Source of the DNA: Natronococcus jeotgali DSM 18795 | Lineage (GTDB): Archaea > Halobacteriota > Halobacteria > Halobacteriales > Natrialbaceae | Direction: 5' to 3' | Length of the DNA stretch: 64,000 bases | NCBI RefSeq assembly: GCF_000337695.1 | Contig: NZ_AOIA01000024.1 | Coordinates: forward strand, 61,124 to 125,123 | Part shown: positions 25,150 through 32,290 of the stretch, in pieces | Position numbering within the stretch: the stretch's first letter is position 1 | How the letters are laid out: each line of letters starts with the position of its first letter | Made by a program: the position numbers and the translations under genes | The notes under the pieces: generated by a model | Seen by the model: only the letters and a program-made list of their open reading frames with translations | Told to the model about the DNA's origin: nothing | The model's database searches: none

Positions 25150-25548
25150 TCATCCCCTCGAGTCGAGGTCGGCGTGCTCGAGCATCAGCCCCAGGGTCTC
25201 CTCGGGGGAGCGGTCGCCGTCCAGCCGAGTGGCGTACCAGGTCACCAGCTCCGCGAACACCTCGCGAACGTCGCTCGAGGCCGCGCGGTGGCGCGCGAGT
25301 TCGCCGTCGACCTTCAGGGCGACCTCGACCGCGTGGGGCTCGGGGGCGTCGGCGATGCCCTCGCCGACCGACGGCCTCGAGCGATCGGTTCCGCCGCGGC
25401 CGTCGGGTAGCGTCGTTCCCGACCGCTCGCCGTCGTCCTCCGAGCGCACCAGAAAGCGGTTCTCGCCCAGCTCGTCGACCGAGTCGTGCTCGAGCGAGAG
25501 TTCCTCGGGGGCGAGCACGCCCTCGTCGCGCGGGAGGTCCTCGGTCAT
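25150..25548 (-). CDS. Conserved haloarchaeal protein, unknown function
   Basis: 132-residue acidic protein. N-terminal segment DEGVLAPEELSLEHDSVDEL, a central low-complexity Gly/Arg stretch, and a helical C-terminus VREVFAELVTWYATRLDGD. I recognise no domain. It starts 4 nt after the stop of the lipoprotein gene upstream, so both are likely on one transcript. Confidence 0.68.
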   Translation of the reverse strand: MTEDLPRDEGVLAPEELSLEHDSVDELGENRFLVRSEDDGERSGTTLPDGRGGTDRSRPSVGEGIADAPEPHAVEVALKVDGELARHRAASSDVREVFAELVTWYATRLDGDRSPEETLGLMLEHADLDSRG

Positions 25549-25552
25549 ACGG

Positions 25553-26212
25553 TTAGTTGCTCCGGTTCTCGAGGCCGTCGTCGGTCGTGTTGGCGGTCCC
25601 GTTCGCGGCGGTCTCGTTGCCGACCGCCTCGACGTCGTCCTCGTAGACCTTGGTGTTCATGATGTTGCTCCAGAGGGTCACCCGATTCATGTCGATCCCC
25701 TGCCCGCTCTCGTTGCCGACCGTTCCGTTATCCGCGCTGGCGTTCGCCGTTTCGTTCGCGACCGACCCGTCGCTCGCGGTCTCGTTGCCCTCGGCGTCGA
25801 ACCGCGTGACCCACTCGGTGTCGATCCCCCAGCCCAGCGCCTGGCCGTCGAAGGGGTTCGCGACCTCGCTGTAGAGAAAGTCGATCTCCGAACCCCGCCG
25901 GATCAACGCCCGCTTGTACACCTCGTAGATCACCATGATCTCCTCGTCCGAGGCCTCGACGTCCTCGGCCTCGGACTCGTAGGTCAGGTACAGTTCGTTC
26001 TCCTCGCGGGCGAGTTCCTCGACCGCGATCCCGTTGTCCTCGAGAAAGTAGTAGAACTCTTCGGGAGAGCCCGCTCGAGGCTCGCTCGGCTCCTCCGGCT
26101 GAATCTGTCCGGACTGGCCGAGCAGCGACCCGAGACAGCCCGCGGTTCCGACGGTGGCGGTCGCTGCGGCTGTAGCTAGCAGGCGGCGTCTCGAGGTGGC
26201 GTCGTCGATCAT
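25553..26212 (-). CDS. Tat-exported lipoprotein with dense N-glycosylation sequons
   Basis: 219-residue secreted protein. The N-terminus shows SRRRLLATAAATATVGTAGC: a twin-arginine motif, a hydrophobic stretch and the lipobox TAGC, so it is exported folded through Tat and lipid-anchored at Cys near residue 26. Residues 45-140 form a compact domain (PEEFYYFLEDNGIAVEEL, LYLTYESEAEDV). The last third contains nine Asn-x-Ser/Thr sequons (NET, NAS, NGT, NES, NTT, NRS types). I start at MIDDATSRRR; an upstream Met would spoil the signal. It sits between the archaellin genes and two soluble unknowns. Function unknown. Confidence 0.8.
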   Translation of the reverse strand: MIDDATSRRRLLATAAATATVGTAGCLGSLLGQSGQIQPEEPSEPRAGSPEEFYYFLEDNGIAVEELAREENELYLTYESEAEDVEASDEEIMVIYEVYKRALIRRGSEIDFLYSEVANPFDGQALGWGIDTEWVTRFDAEGNETASDGSVANETANASADNGTVGNESGQGIDMNRVTLWSNIMNTKVYEDDVEAVGNETAANGTANTTDDGLENRSN

Positions 26213-26369
26213 ACTCTCAGTGGTTAGTATACCTGTAAAAATCTCTGGGCGATATCGAGCGGTGAGTTCTGAGGGACAGATCGCACCGTTGTACCAATCT
26301 GTAGCTATAATCACCCTCTCGGGTTTCAGTGGTTCCGTCTTTTGAGTAGTTCCGTAGTATACTCGATCG

Positions 26370-26386
26370 CTTCCAAAATATGGAAG
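26370..26386 (-). terminator. Short AT-rich hairpin after the archaellin genes
   Basis: CTTCC and GGAAG arms (5 bp) around a 7-nt AT-rich loop, 18 nt beyond the last archaellin stop codon on the minus strand. It could mark the 3' end of the archaellin transcript; weak evidence. Confidence 0.3.
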
Positions 26387-26403
26387 GGGCTGTTGAGCCG
26401 CGA

Positions 26404-26964
26404 TTAGACGTTAGCGACGGTCTGATCGTCGCTAACAGTCTGAGGCATCGTCACGCCGTAGCTGAACTGCGCACCGGACTGATCGATAAGCTCAACCGTC
26501 GCGCTGTCGCCAGGTTGTAGGGCTCCGGCAGCAGTCGAACTGAGATCGATCGTCATCTCGACTCGGTCGCTAGTAGCTGTCAGCGATTCACCGTCAGGTT
26601 CAACCGCACCGTTACTAGTAGCGAGGGTGATCGAATTATCCGAATCGGTGTACTGGATCGTCATCGAATCCAGATCGATGACGTCAGATCCGGCAGACTT
26701 CTTCACTATCAGGTTGAGGTCTTCGAATCCAGTGGTCGTATCACCATCAGAATCCTCTGCATAGGCGTGGACGACTTCGATCTGGTTTGCCACTGCCTGC
26801 TGGGTTTCTGTGCCGGTGTCGGAAGCTTGACTCTGGAGCGAACCAGCCGTGTTAATCAGAACGCCGGCCGCGATCGCTGCAACCAGCACCATCGCGATGA
26901 ACACGATGAGCGTCCCGATGCCGACCTGACCGCGATCGTTATCGTTTGCGATTGTTTCGAACAT
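26404..26964 (-). CDS. arlA: Archaellin (flagellin), fourth of four
   Basis: 186-residue archaellum filament subunit. A class III (type IV pilin-like) signal [10 protein letters not shown] is followed by a hydrophobic helix [16 protein letters not shown], expected to be cleaved by the prepilin peptidase near the RG/Q bond. Residues 15-65 are nearly identical to its three neighbours; the surface domain after about 70 differs. It ends with [16 protein letters not shown], shared with the other copies. Unlike two of its neighbours it has no Asn-x-Ser/Thr sequon that I can see. Last gene of the minus-strand archaellin run; paralogue numbering in the symbol is arbitrary. Confidence 0.95.
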   Translation of the reverse strand: MFETIANDNDRGQVGIGTLIVFIAMVLVAAIAAGVLINTAGSLQSQASDTGTETQQAVANQIEVVHAYAEDSDGDTTTGFEDLNLIVKKSAGSDVIDLDSMTIQYTDSDNSITLATSNGAVEPDGESLTATSDRVEMTIDLSSTAAGALQPGDSATVELIDQSGAQFSYGVTMPQTVSDDQTVANV

Positions 26965-26967
26965 GGA

Positions 26968-27558
26968 TTAGACCTCCACGACGCTACCTTCGAAGGTTGC
27001 CGGCACAGTTACGCCGTACGAGAACTGCGCTCCGGACTGATCGACGAGTTCGATCGTTGCGCTATCTCCAGCCTCGAGGGTTTCACCATCTAGATTTTCA
27101 GCAATACTTATGGATATTTCAATGCGGTCGCCGGTGTCGGTGAGCGCCGTAGCATCTGCCGTATCTGCTAGTGCGGTCGTTCCGAAATCGCCGACAGAAT
27201 CGGCAGTCCCAGCATACTGAAGCGATTCCGACGTAGTTTCGCTCGTGTACTGGAGGGTCATCGATTCCATATCGATAACGTCCGAACCGGCAGATTTCTT
27301 CACGACGAAGTGGAGGTCGGTGACTCCATTCGTACCGTTGGTGTCACCGTACGCATGAACGACTTCGATCTGGTTCGCCACTGCCTGTTGGGTCTCTGTA
27401 CCTGTGTCGGAAGCCTGGCTCTGGAGCGAGCCGGCCGTGTTGATCAGAACGCCGGCCGCGATCGCCGCGACTAGGACCATCGCGATGAACACGATGAGCG
27501 TTCCAATACCGACCTGACCGCGATCGTTTTCGGAGTTTGAGTTCTGTGTGTTAATCAT
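26968..27558 (-). CDS. arlA: Archaellin (flagellin), third of four
   Basis: 196-residue filament subunit with the signal [13 protein letters not shown] and the shared hydrophobic helix. The variable domain contains [19 protein letters not shown] and one sequon (NGT in DTNGTNGV). Only 3 nt separate it from the next archaellin downstream. The C-terminal [19 protein letters not shown] is conserved among the copies. Confidence 0.95.
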   Translation of the reverse strand: MINTQNSNSENDRGQVGIGTLIVFIAMVLVAAIAAGVLINTAGSLQSQASDTGTETQQAVANQIEVVHAYGDTNGTNGVTDLHFVVKKSAGSDVIDMESMTLQYTSETTSESLQYAGTADSVGDFGTTALADTADATALTDTGDRIEISISIAENLDGETLEAGDSATIELVDQSGAQFSYGVTVPATFEGSVVEV

Positions 27559-27567
27559 TGTATCACG

Positions 27568-28371
27568 TTAGACGGATACGACTGGTTGTTCTGCTGGGTG
27601 GTCGACAGTCTGGGGCATCGTTACACCGTAAGTGTACTCAGCACCGGACTGATCGACAAGTTGAATCGAGACGCTGTCACCGGGTTCGAGAGCGGTGGGT
27701 TGGTTCTGCTGGTCAGTCCAGCCGGTACCGCCAATACCGCCGTCCGAAGTTTCGTCGCCGATCAGCGGAATAATGACGTCGACGCGATCTTCGGTTTCGG
27801 TAAGCGATGTTTCTACAGTGCTACGATCGGCAGCATCTGTCGTAACAAAGAACGGTTCTAGACCCTCATTAGTCCCCAGGCTAGACGTATTTCCAATATT
27901 ATCTACCTGACTCTCGTGTGAGAGCGTGTGGGATTCCTCACCGCTCGTATACTGGACGGTCGTTGACGAGAGATCGATGACATCAGACCCGGCCGACTGT
28001 TTAACCGACAGCCGAAGCTCGTTGTAGGTCTTTTCGTTGTTGATCTGGTACTCTGCAGCGTCCTCTACGTTCTCACCGGGAATAGAGACGGGATTAACCT
28101 GTGTCTCGTTGGATAGATCTCCTGGAGGATCAGTTACAGAGGCGTCCCATTCGAACTGATTTTCAGCGACAGCGTGGCTGACTTCGATCTGGTTCGCAAC
28201 TGCTTGCTGCGTCTCAGACCCAGTGTCGGAGGCCTGGCTCTGGAGCGAGCCGGCCGTGTTGATCAGGACACCAGCTGCAATCGCTGCGACCAAAACCATC
28301 GCGATGAACACGATCAGCGTACCGATACCGACCTGACCGCGCTCATCTTCGGAGTGTATTCGCTCGAACAT
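27568..28371 (-). CDS. arlA: Archaellin (flagellin), second of four, longest copy
   Basis: 267-residue filament subunit, the longest of the four. The signal is [13 protein letters not shown], followed by the conserved helix. The enlarged variable region (about 70-220) carries sequons NET and NTS, consistent with N-glycosylated archaellin, and a Gly-rich [14 protein letters not shown] stretch. The end [19 protein letters not shown] is conserved. Codons use more A/T at third positions than flanking non-archaellin genes. Confidence 0.95.
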   Translation of the reverse strand: MFERIHSEDERGQVGIGTLIVFIAMVLVAAIAAGVLINTAGSLQSQASDTGSETQQAVANQIEVSHAVAENQFEWDASVTDPPGDLSNETQVNPVSIPGENVEDAAEYQINNEKTYNELRLSVKQSAGSDVIDLSSTTVQYTSGEESHTLSHESQVDNIGNTSSLGTNEGLEPFFVTTDAADRSTVETSLTETEDRVDVIIPLIGDETSDGGIGGTGWTDQQNQPTALEPGDSVSIQLVDQSGAEYTYGVTMPQTVDHPAEQPVVSV

Positions 28372-28373
28372 GG

Positions 28374-29084
28374 TTAGACCTCCACCACGTCCTTATCGAC
28401 GAAGCTCGGCGGCGTCGTGATGCCGTAAGTGTACTGCGCACCGGACTGATCGGTCAACGCAACCGTCGCACTGTCTCCGGATTCGAGAGTATAGTTGCCC
28501 TCAACCGCATCGACGTCGATTCGGACAAGAACGCGATCGTCGGTTTCGGTCAGTGCAGTTCCACTTTCGGCAACGTTGACAGCGTCTTCGTCCGTGTTCT
28601 GCCCAGCTTCGATCGTTGCGAACGTATCATCGTTTTCGGCACCGACGAATCCATCTAGCGAGTTATCGCCTCCTGCATCTGTGCCATCGATACCGTGCGT
28701 ATCGTTGTACTCGAGCGTCGCATCTGCCGATGCGCTCGTGTACTGGACGGTCGTCGACGTGAGGTCGATAACTTCGGATCCAGCCGACTTCTTGACGATT
28801 AGGTCAACGTATCCGACTGCATCGTCACCTTCTTCGAGATTAGTTCGAGTATTGACCGTATCGTCATTAGCTGTATATCCAACCGCATGGGTTACCTCAA
28901 TTTGGTTCGCCACCGCCTGCTGGGTTTCGGTACCCGTATCGGAAGCCTGGCTCTGGAGCGAGCCGGCCGTGTTGATGAGGACGCCGGCTGCGATCGCGGC
29001 AACCAGCACCATCGCGATGAACACGATCAGCGTGCCGATACCCACCTGACCGCGTTCGTTGTTGTCTGTAATTCGTTCGAACAT
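28374..29084 (-). CDS. arlA: Archaellin (flagellin), first of four
   Basis: 236-residue filament subunit, promoter-proximal in the run of four. I start at [17 protein letters not shown] (29084), the normal archaellin N-terminus; the frame is open 33 codons upstream, but that extension is Arg-rich and lacks the signal. Sequons NDT and NYT lie in the variable domain. The 422-bp gap upstream separates it from the divergent arlCE gene and must contain its promoter. Confidence 0.95.
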   Translation of the reverse strand: MFERITDNNERGQVGIGTLIVFIAMVLVAAIAAGVLINTAGSLQSQASDTGTETQQAVANQIEVTHAVGYTANDDTVNTRTNLEEGDDAVGYVDLIVKKSAGSEVIDLTSTTVQYTSASADATLEYNDTHGIDGTDAGGDNSLDGFVGAENDDTFATIEAGQNTDEDAVNVAESGTALTETDDRVLVRIDVDAVEGNYTLESGDSATVALTDQSGAQYTYGITTPPSFVDKDVVEV

Positions 29085-29326
29085 TGGTTGTGTTAGTGTC
29101 TCCGCGTGCCACGCGATTCCGAGCACCCCCGTACGAACGCCCACCCACCGCTGGATGGACGTCCGCGCGGGCGTGCGAGCCACCGGAGGCGGCCGCCGTC
29201 TCGAGCGTCACCCCGTTCCCACACCGTGTGACAGCGGGCTGAGAGCTGCACCGTGGATCGAGGCCGGCTCGGGCGAGCGCGGCGGCGACGCGGTTGCAGG
29301 GGTTCGTCCCCGGTCCAATTTCAAAC

Positions 29327-29355
29327 GAGTTGATTATCAAGGTAGTTGTCAACTC
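29327..29355. promoter_or_regulatory. 7-bp inverted repeat in the arl control region
   Basis: GAGTTGA (29327-29333) and TCAACTC (29349-29355) are perfect inverted arms around a 15-bp AT-rich spacer. Arm centres are 22 bp apart, two helical turns, as for a dimeric regulator site. Placement in the divergent archaellin/arlCE gap suggests control of motility genes; inference only. Confidence 0.4.
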
Positions 29356-29464
29356 ACGGTTCGACTCAGGGTTCGAAACGAGGGCTGAACTCGAGGGGAG
29401 AGTTTTGACGGTGGTGTCACAAGGGGCGAGTATGTCCGAACGCAACATTGCGCGAAAAATACCG

Positions 29465-29485
29465 TCCGGGAGGGGTGCTCCCGGA
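29465..29485 (+). promoter_or_regulatory. Leader hairpin upstream of arlCE
   Basis: TCCGGGAG (29465-29472) and CTCCCGGA (29478-29485) form a perfect 8-bp GC-rich stem with a 5-nt GGGTG loop. It ends 21 nt before the arlCE ATG and just upstream of a GGAGAGG ribosome-binding-like stretch. It could be a terminator/attenuator or an RNA-stability element of the arl operon leader. Confidence 0.4.
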
Positions 29486-29506
29486 TCGACGGAGAGGCGA
29501 TAGCGG

Positions 29507-30559
29507 ATGGTCTGGAACTGGCTGCGCGGGCTGTTCGGCCGCGGGCACAGCGAGCCGGAGGCCGACCCCGCCGACGAGTGGGACGAGGAGCCGGAGCTCG
29601 AGCGAATCGACGAGGGGCCGGCGAACGACCGCCCCGAGGACGGGGAGCTCGAGGAGCCGGACGCCGACGGGGAGGCGGTCGACGCCGAGGACCCGGAGGA
29701 CGAGCCCGACGACGAGTTCGCGGCCCCCGAGCCCGCACCGCTGGAGGACCCAGACGACGGACCCGAAGAGCCCGACCTCAGTTGGGCGAGTTCGTTCGCG
29801 CAGTCGGACGGTCCCGAAGCGGAGGTCGACGGCGGTGAGGAGAGCCCGGACGCCGAGGCGATCGACGATCTCTACTACCGAACCGAGGAGGTCGAGGACT
29901 CGCTCGAGGACACCGAGATGCGCTTGGACGCGATCCAGGACTCCCAGGAGCGGGTCGTCTCGCAGGTCGACGAGCTCAACGACCGCGTGCGACGGCTGCT
30001 CGGGGTCTACGATCGGGTGACCGACGACGTCAATCCCTTCACCGGCGACGGCGAGGCCGAGGGCGGCTTCGAGGTCTTCGGCGGAGACGACGCCGAGGGA
30101 ACGGTCTCGTTCGACGACCTGGAAGCGGACGGGGCGGTCGAACCCGCCGACGACGCCGACGAGCCGGAACCCGTGCCCGAGTCGGATCTCGAGCCCGCCC
30201 CGGAACCGACGCCCGACCCGCAGCCGATCGACGGCGAGGAGACGGACGTCCCGACGCTCCGGGAGCTGCCCGACACCTACGCGACCGACGTCGTCGTCTT
30301 CGAGTGGCTCGCGGACCTGCTCGAGTCCGGCGGCCCGCGGGCGACCCTCGAGGCGCTGTCGTACTACGTCGAGCTCGGCTGGATCGGCGAGGACGTGCGG
30401 GCCCACCTCGAGAGCGTCCTCGCGGGGCCCGGGCTCGAGCCCGACGTCGCCGACCCCGAGCGCGGGGCGGAGCTGACCGCCGAGGACCACGCCGACAGCT
30501 ACGCCTACGTCGTCCAGCTCCGGGAGATCGGCGAGATCAGACGAACGGTCGAACCCTGA
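29507..30559 (+). CDS. arlCE: Archaellum protein ArlC/E (FlaCE-type)
   Basis: 350-residue protein, first gene of the arl motor operon. It has an amphipathic start (MVWNWLRGLFGRG), then a long acidic Pro/Glu/Asp-rich disordered region to about 115. A coiled coil follows (TEEVEDSLEDTEMRL to QVDELNDRVRRLLG, about 122-168), then a second acidic linker and a C-terminal FlaD/E domain from about 245 with ALSYYVELGWIGEDVRAHL. In haloarchaea ArlCE and ArlD couple the archaellum motor to the chemotaxis response regulator via adaptor proteins. The next gene, arlF, begins 17 nt downstream. Confidence 0.9.
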   Translation: MVWNWLRGLFGRGHSEPEADPADEWDEEPELERIDEGPANDRPEDGELEEPDADGEAVDAEDPEDEPDDEFAAPEPAPLEDPDDGPEEPDLSWASSFAQSDGPEAEVDGGEESPDAEAIDDLYYRTEEVEDSLEDTEMRLDAIQDSQERVVSQVDELNDRVRRLLGVYDRVTDDVNPFTGDGEAEGGFEVFGGDDAEGTVSFDDLEADGAVEPADDADEPEPVPESDLEPAPEPTPDPQPIDGEETDVPTLRELPDTYATDVVVFEWLADLLESGGPRATLEALSYYVELGWIGEDVRAHLESVLAGPGLEPDVADPERGAELTAEDHADSYAYVVQLREIGEIRRTVEP

Positions 30560-30576
30560 CCGACGGGTGATCGAGC

Positions 30577-31011
30577 ATGGGATTCAGCACGAGCGGTGCA
30601 ACGGCGATCCTTCTCGTCGGCGTCCTCGTCGCGGTCAGCGTGGCCTATCCCGTCCTACAGTCGGCACAAGACTTACGCCGGGATGCGATCGAGAACCGGG
30701 ATAACCGTGCCCTCGAGGTCCAGAACGCGGCGATCGAACTCGACGCCGTCGAGCACGCCAACGGCGAGCTGACGGTGACGGCGAGCAACGACGGCGCGTC
30801 CTCGCTGTCGGCCGCGGATACGACGGTGCTGGTCGACGGCGAGATCCCCGCGGATCGCGACGTCGAGGTCGACGGGGTGTCCGGCCGAGAGCTGTGGCTC
30901 CCCGAGGAGGCGCTGACCGTCACCGTCGCGGACGCGGACCTGCCGGACGGAGATCCCGAGCGCGTCAAGCTCGTCACCGAGTACGGCGTCGCGATCACGG
31001 AGACCATCTAA
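30577..31011 (+). CDS. arlF: Archaellum protein ArlF (FlaF)
   Basis: 144-residue protein with an N-terminal membrane/signal helix (GATAILLVGVLVAVSVAYPVL) followed by a beta-sandwich domain (VQNAAIELDAVEHANGELTV, SAADTTVLVDGEI). Such FlaF proteins bind the S-layer outside the membrane and with ArlG act as the archaellum stator. Length is as in other haloarchaea. It ends 1 nt before the arlG start, so the two are coupled. Confidence 0.9.
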   Translation: MGFSTSGATAILLVGVLVAVSVAYPVLQSAQDLRRDAIENRDNRALEVQNAAIELDAVEHANGELTVTASNDGASSLSAADTTVLVDGEIPADRDVEVDGVSGRELWLPEEALTVTVADADLPDGDPERVKLVTEYGVAITETI

Positions 31012-31012
31012 C

Positions 31013-31552
31013 ATGTCGAGCACCTCGATATCGAGCCTGATCCTGTTCATCGCCGCGATGGTCGTCGCCGCGGGCGTCGCCGGGACGCTCGTCACCGCGG
31101 TAACCGACGTCAGCAGCTCGGTGAGTACCCAGACGGGCGACACCGCGGAGACGATCGACACCGACATCGAGATCATCAGCGACGCGGGCAGCGACGCGGT
31201 CTACGACGCGGAGAACGACACCGTCACCCTGTACGTTAAAAACACCGGCGAGAACACCCTCCCCGGCGACGGGACCGGGCTCGACGTGGTCCTCGACGGC
31301 GAGTACGTCTCGAGCGAAGCGTACCTCCCCGGCGACGGGACCGGGCTCGACGTGGTCCTCGACGGCGAGTACGTCTCGAGCGAAGCGTACCTCCCCGGCG
31401 ACGGCTCCGGTATCGAGATCCACGGTGACGACCACTGGCGACCCGGCGCCGTCGCCGAGCTCGAGATCGACCGCGCCCTCGAGGCCGGCGCGGAACACCG
31501 TGCGGTCGTCACGATCAACAGCAGTCGTGCAGTGTTCGAATTTCGTACGTAA
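31013..31552 (+). CDS. arlG: Archaellum protein ArlG (FlaG) with in-frame tandem duplication
   Basis: 179-residue stator partner of ArlF. An N-terminal pilin-like helix (SLILFIAAMVVAAGVAGTLV) precedes a beta-rich extracytoplasmic domain (DAENDTVTLYVKNTGENTL, RPGAVAELEIDRALEAG). Residues 83-104 and 105-126 are exact copies of one another (LPGDGTGLDVVLDGEYV and so on), encoded by a perfect 66-bp direct repeat, and a third unit begins before diverging. Removing one unit would give about 157 residues, closer to typical ArlG length. The duplication adds one extra beta segment in the S-layer-facing domain. Confidence 0.9.
   Translation: MSSTSISSLILFIAAMVVAAGVAGTLVTAVTDVSSSVSTQTGDTAETIDTDIEIISDAGSDAVYDAENDTVTLYVKNTGENTLPGDGTGLDVVLDGEYVSSEAYLPGDGTGLDVVLDGEYVSSEAYLPGDGSGIEIHGDDHWRPGAVAELEIDRALEAGAEHRAVVTINSSRAVFEFRT
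31259..31390 (+). repeat. Two perfect 66-bp tandem repeats inside arlG
   Basis: Units 31259-31324 and 31325-31390 are identical. A third unit starts at 31391 and matches for about 14 nt before diverging. The period of 66 bp equals 22 codons, so the frame is kept. Confidence 0.95.
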
Positions 31553-31560
31553 CTCCAACC

Positions 31561-32289
31561 ATGACCGACCACTACTCTATCGGATTGACGGATCGAGACC
31601 GGGTGAACAACGCCGTCGGCGACGGCATCCCGACCGGAAGTATCGTCCTGATCGAGGGCGAGGACGGCGCCGGCAAGAGCGCGCTCTCCCAGCGGTTCGC
31701 CTACGGGATGGCGACCGAAGGGACGGACGTCACCTACGTCTCCAGCGAGCTCGAGGCCGGCGAGTTCGTCGACCAGATGCACTCGCTGTCCTACGACGTC
31801 GTCGATCTCCTGCTCTCCGAGCGGCTCCTGTTCCTGCACGCGAACGTCGACACTCGCGACGCGGGGCCGACTCGACAGCTGCTGGCCCGGCTGGTCGACG
31901 CCGAGCGGCTCTGGCGGGCCGACGTCGTCTACGTCGACACCCTCTCGGCGCTGTTGCGACACGACCCCGACTACGAGGCCGGCGGCGAGGCCGACGAGGA
32001 GGATCGGGTGATCCAGCGGCTGGTCACGTTCCTCCGGCGGATGACCAGGGGTGGAAAATCGATCGTGCTGACGGTCGATCCCGGAGGGATCGACGCGGAT
32101 GCGTTGCACCCGCTGCGAAGCGTCGCCGACGTCTACCTCGACATCGAGACGACCGCCGTCGGCCAGGAGGTCAGACGCAGCATCCGCGTCCGGCGGTTCC
32201 AGAACATGAACGCTCCCGTCGACGACACGATCGGGTTCAGCGTCCAGCAGGGGCGGGGCGTCTCGATCATCAGCCGGACGGTCGCCTGA
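31561..32289 (+). CDS. arlH: Archaellum regulatory ATPase ArlH (FlaH)
   Basis: 242-residue RecA/KaiC-like ATPase. Walker A is IEGEDGAGKSALSQ near residue 33 and Walker B is ADVVYVDTLSALL near 122. ArlH forms a ring beneath the motor and regulates ArlI by ATP binding. Length and order in the operon are canonical. The arlI start follows 1 nt after the stop codon. Confidence 0.95.
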   Translation: MTDHYSIGLTDRDRVNNAVGDGIPTGSIVLIEGEDGAGKSALSQRFAYGMATEGTDVTYVSSELEAGEFVDQMHSLSYDVVDLLLSERLLFLHANVDTRDAGPTRQLLARLVDAERLWRADVVYVDTLSALLRHDPDYEAGGEADEEDRVIQRLVTFLRRMTRGGKSIVLTVDPGGIDADALHPLRSVADVYLDIETTAVGQEVRRSIRVRRFQNMNAPVDDTIGFSVQQGRGVSIISRTVA

Positions 32290-32290
32290 C

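Larger units (their letters stand above)
29085..29506. other. Divergent intergenic region between archaellins and arlCE (422 bp)
   Basis: No gene supported. It holds the promoters for the minus-strand archaellin genes and the plus-strand arlCEFGHIJ operon. Visible structures are a 7-bp inverted repeat at 29327-29355, an AT-rich stretch GCGAAAAATACC about 50 nt before arlCE, and a leader hairpin at 29465-29485. The part next to the archaellins (29100-29290) is GC-rich without obvious elements. Confidence 0.7.

Noticed and set aside
29486..29506. Arl leader hairpin as a riboswitch
   Set aside because: Only a single simple stem is visible, with no conserved aptamer-like core; kept as a plain leader hairpin.
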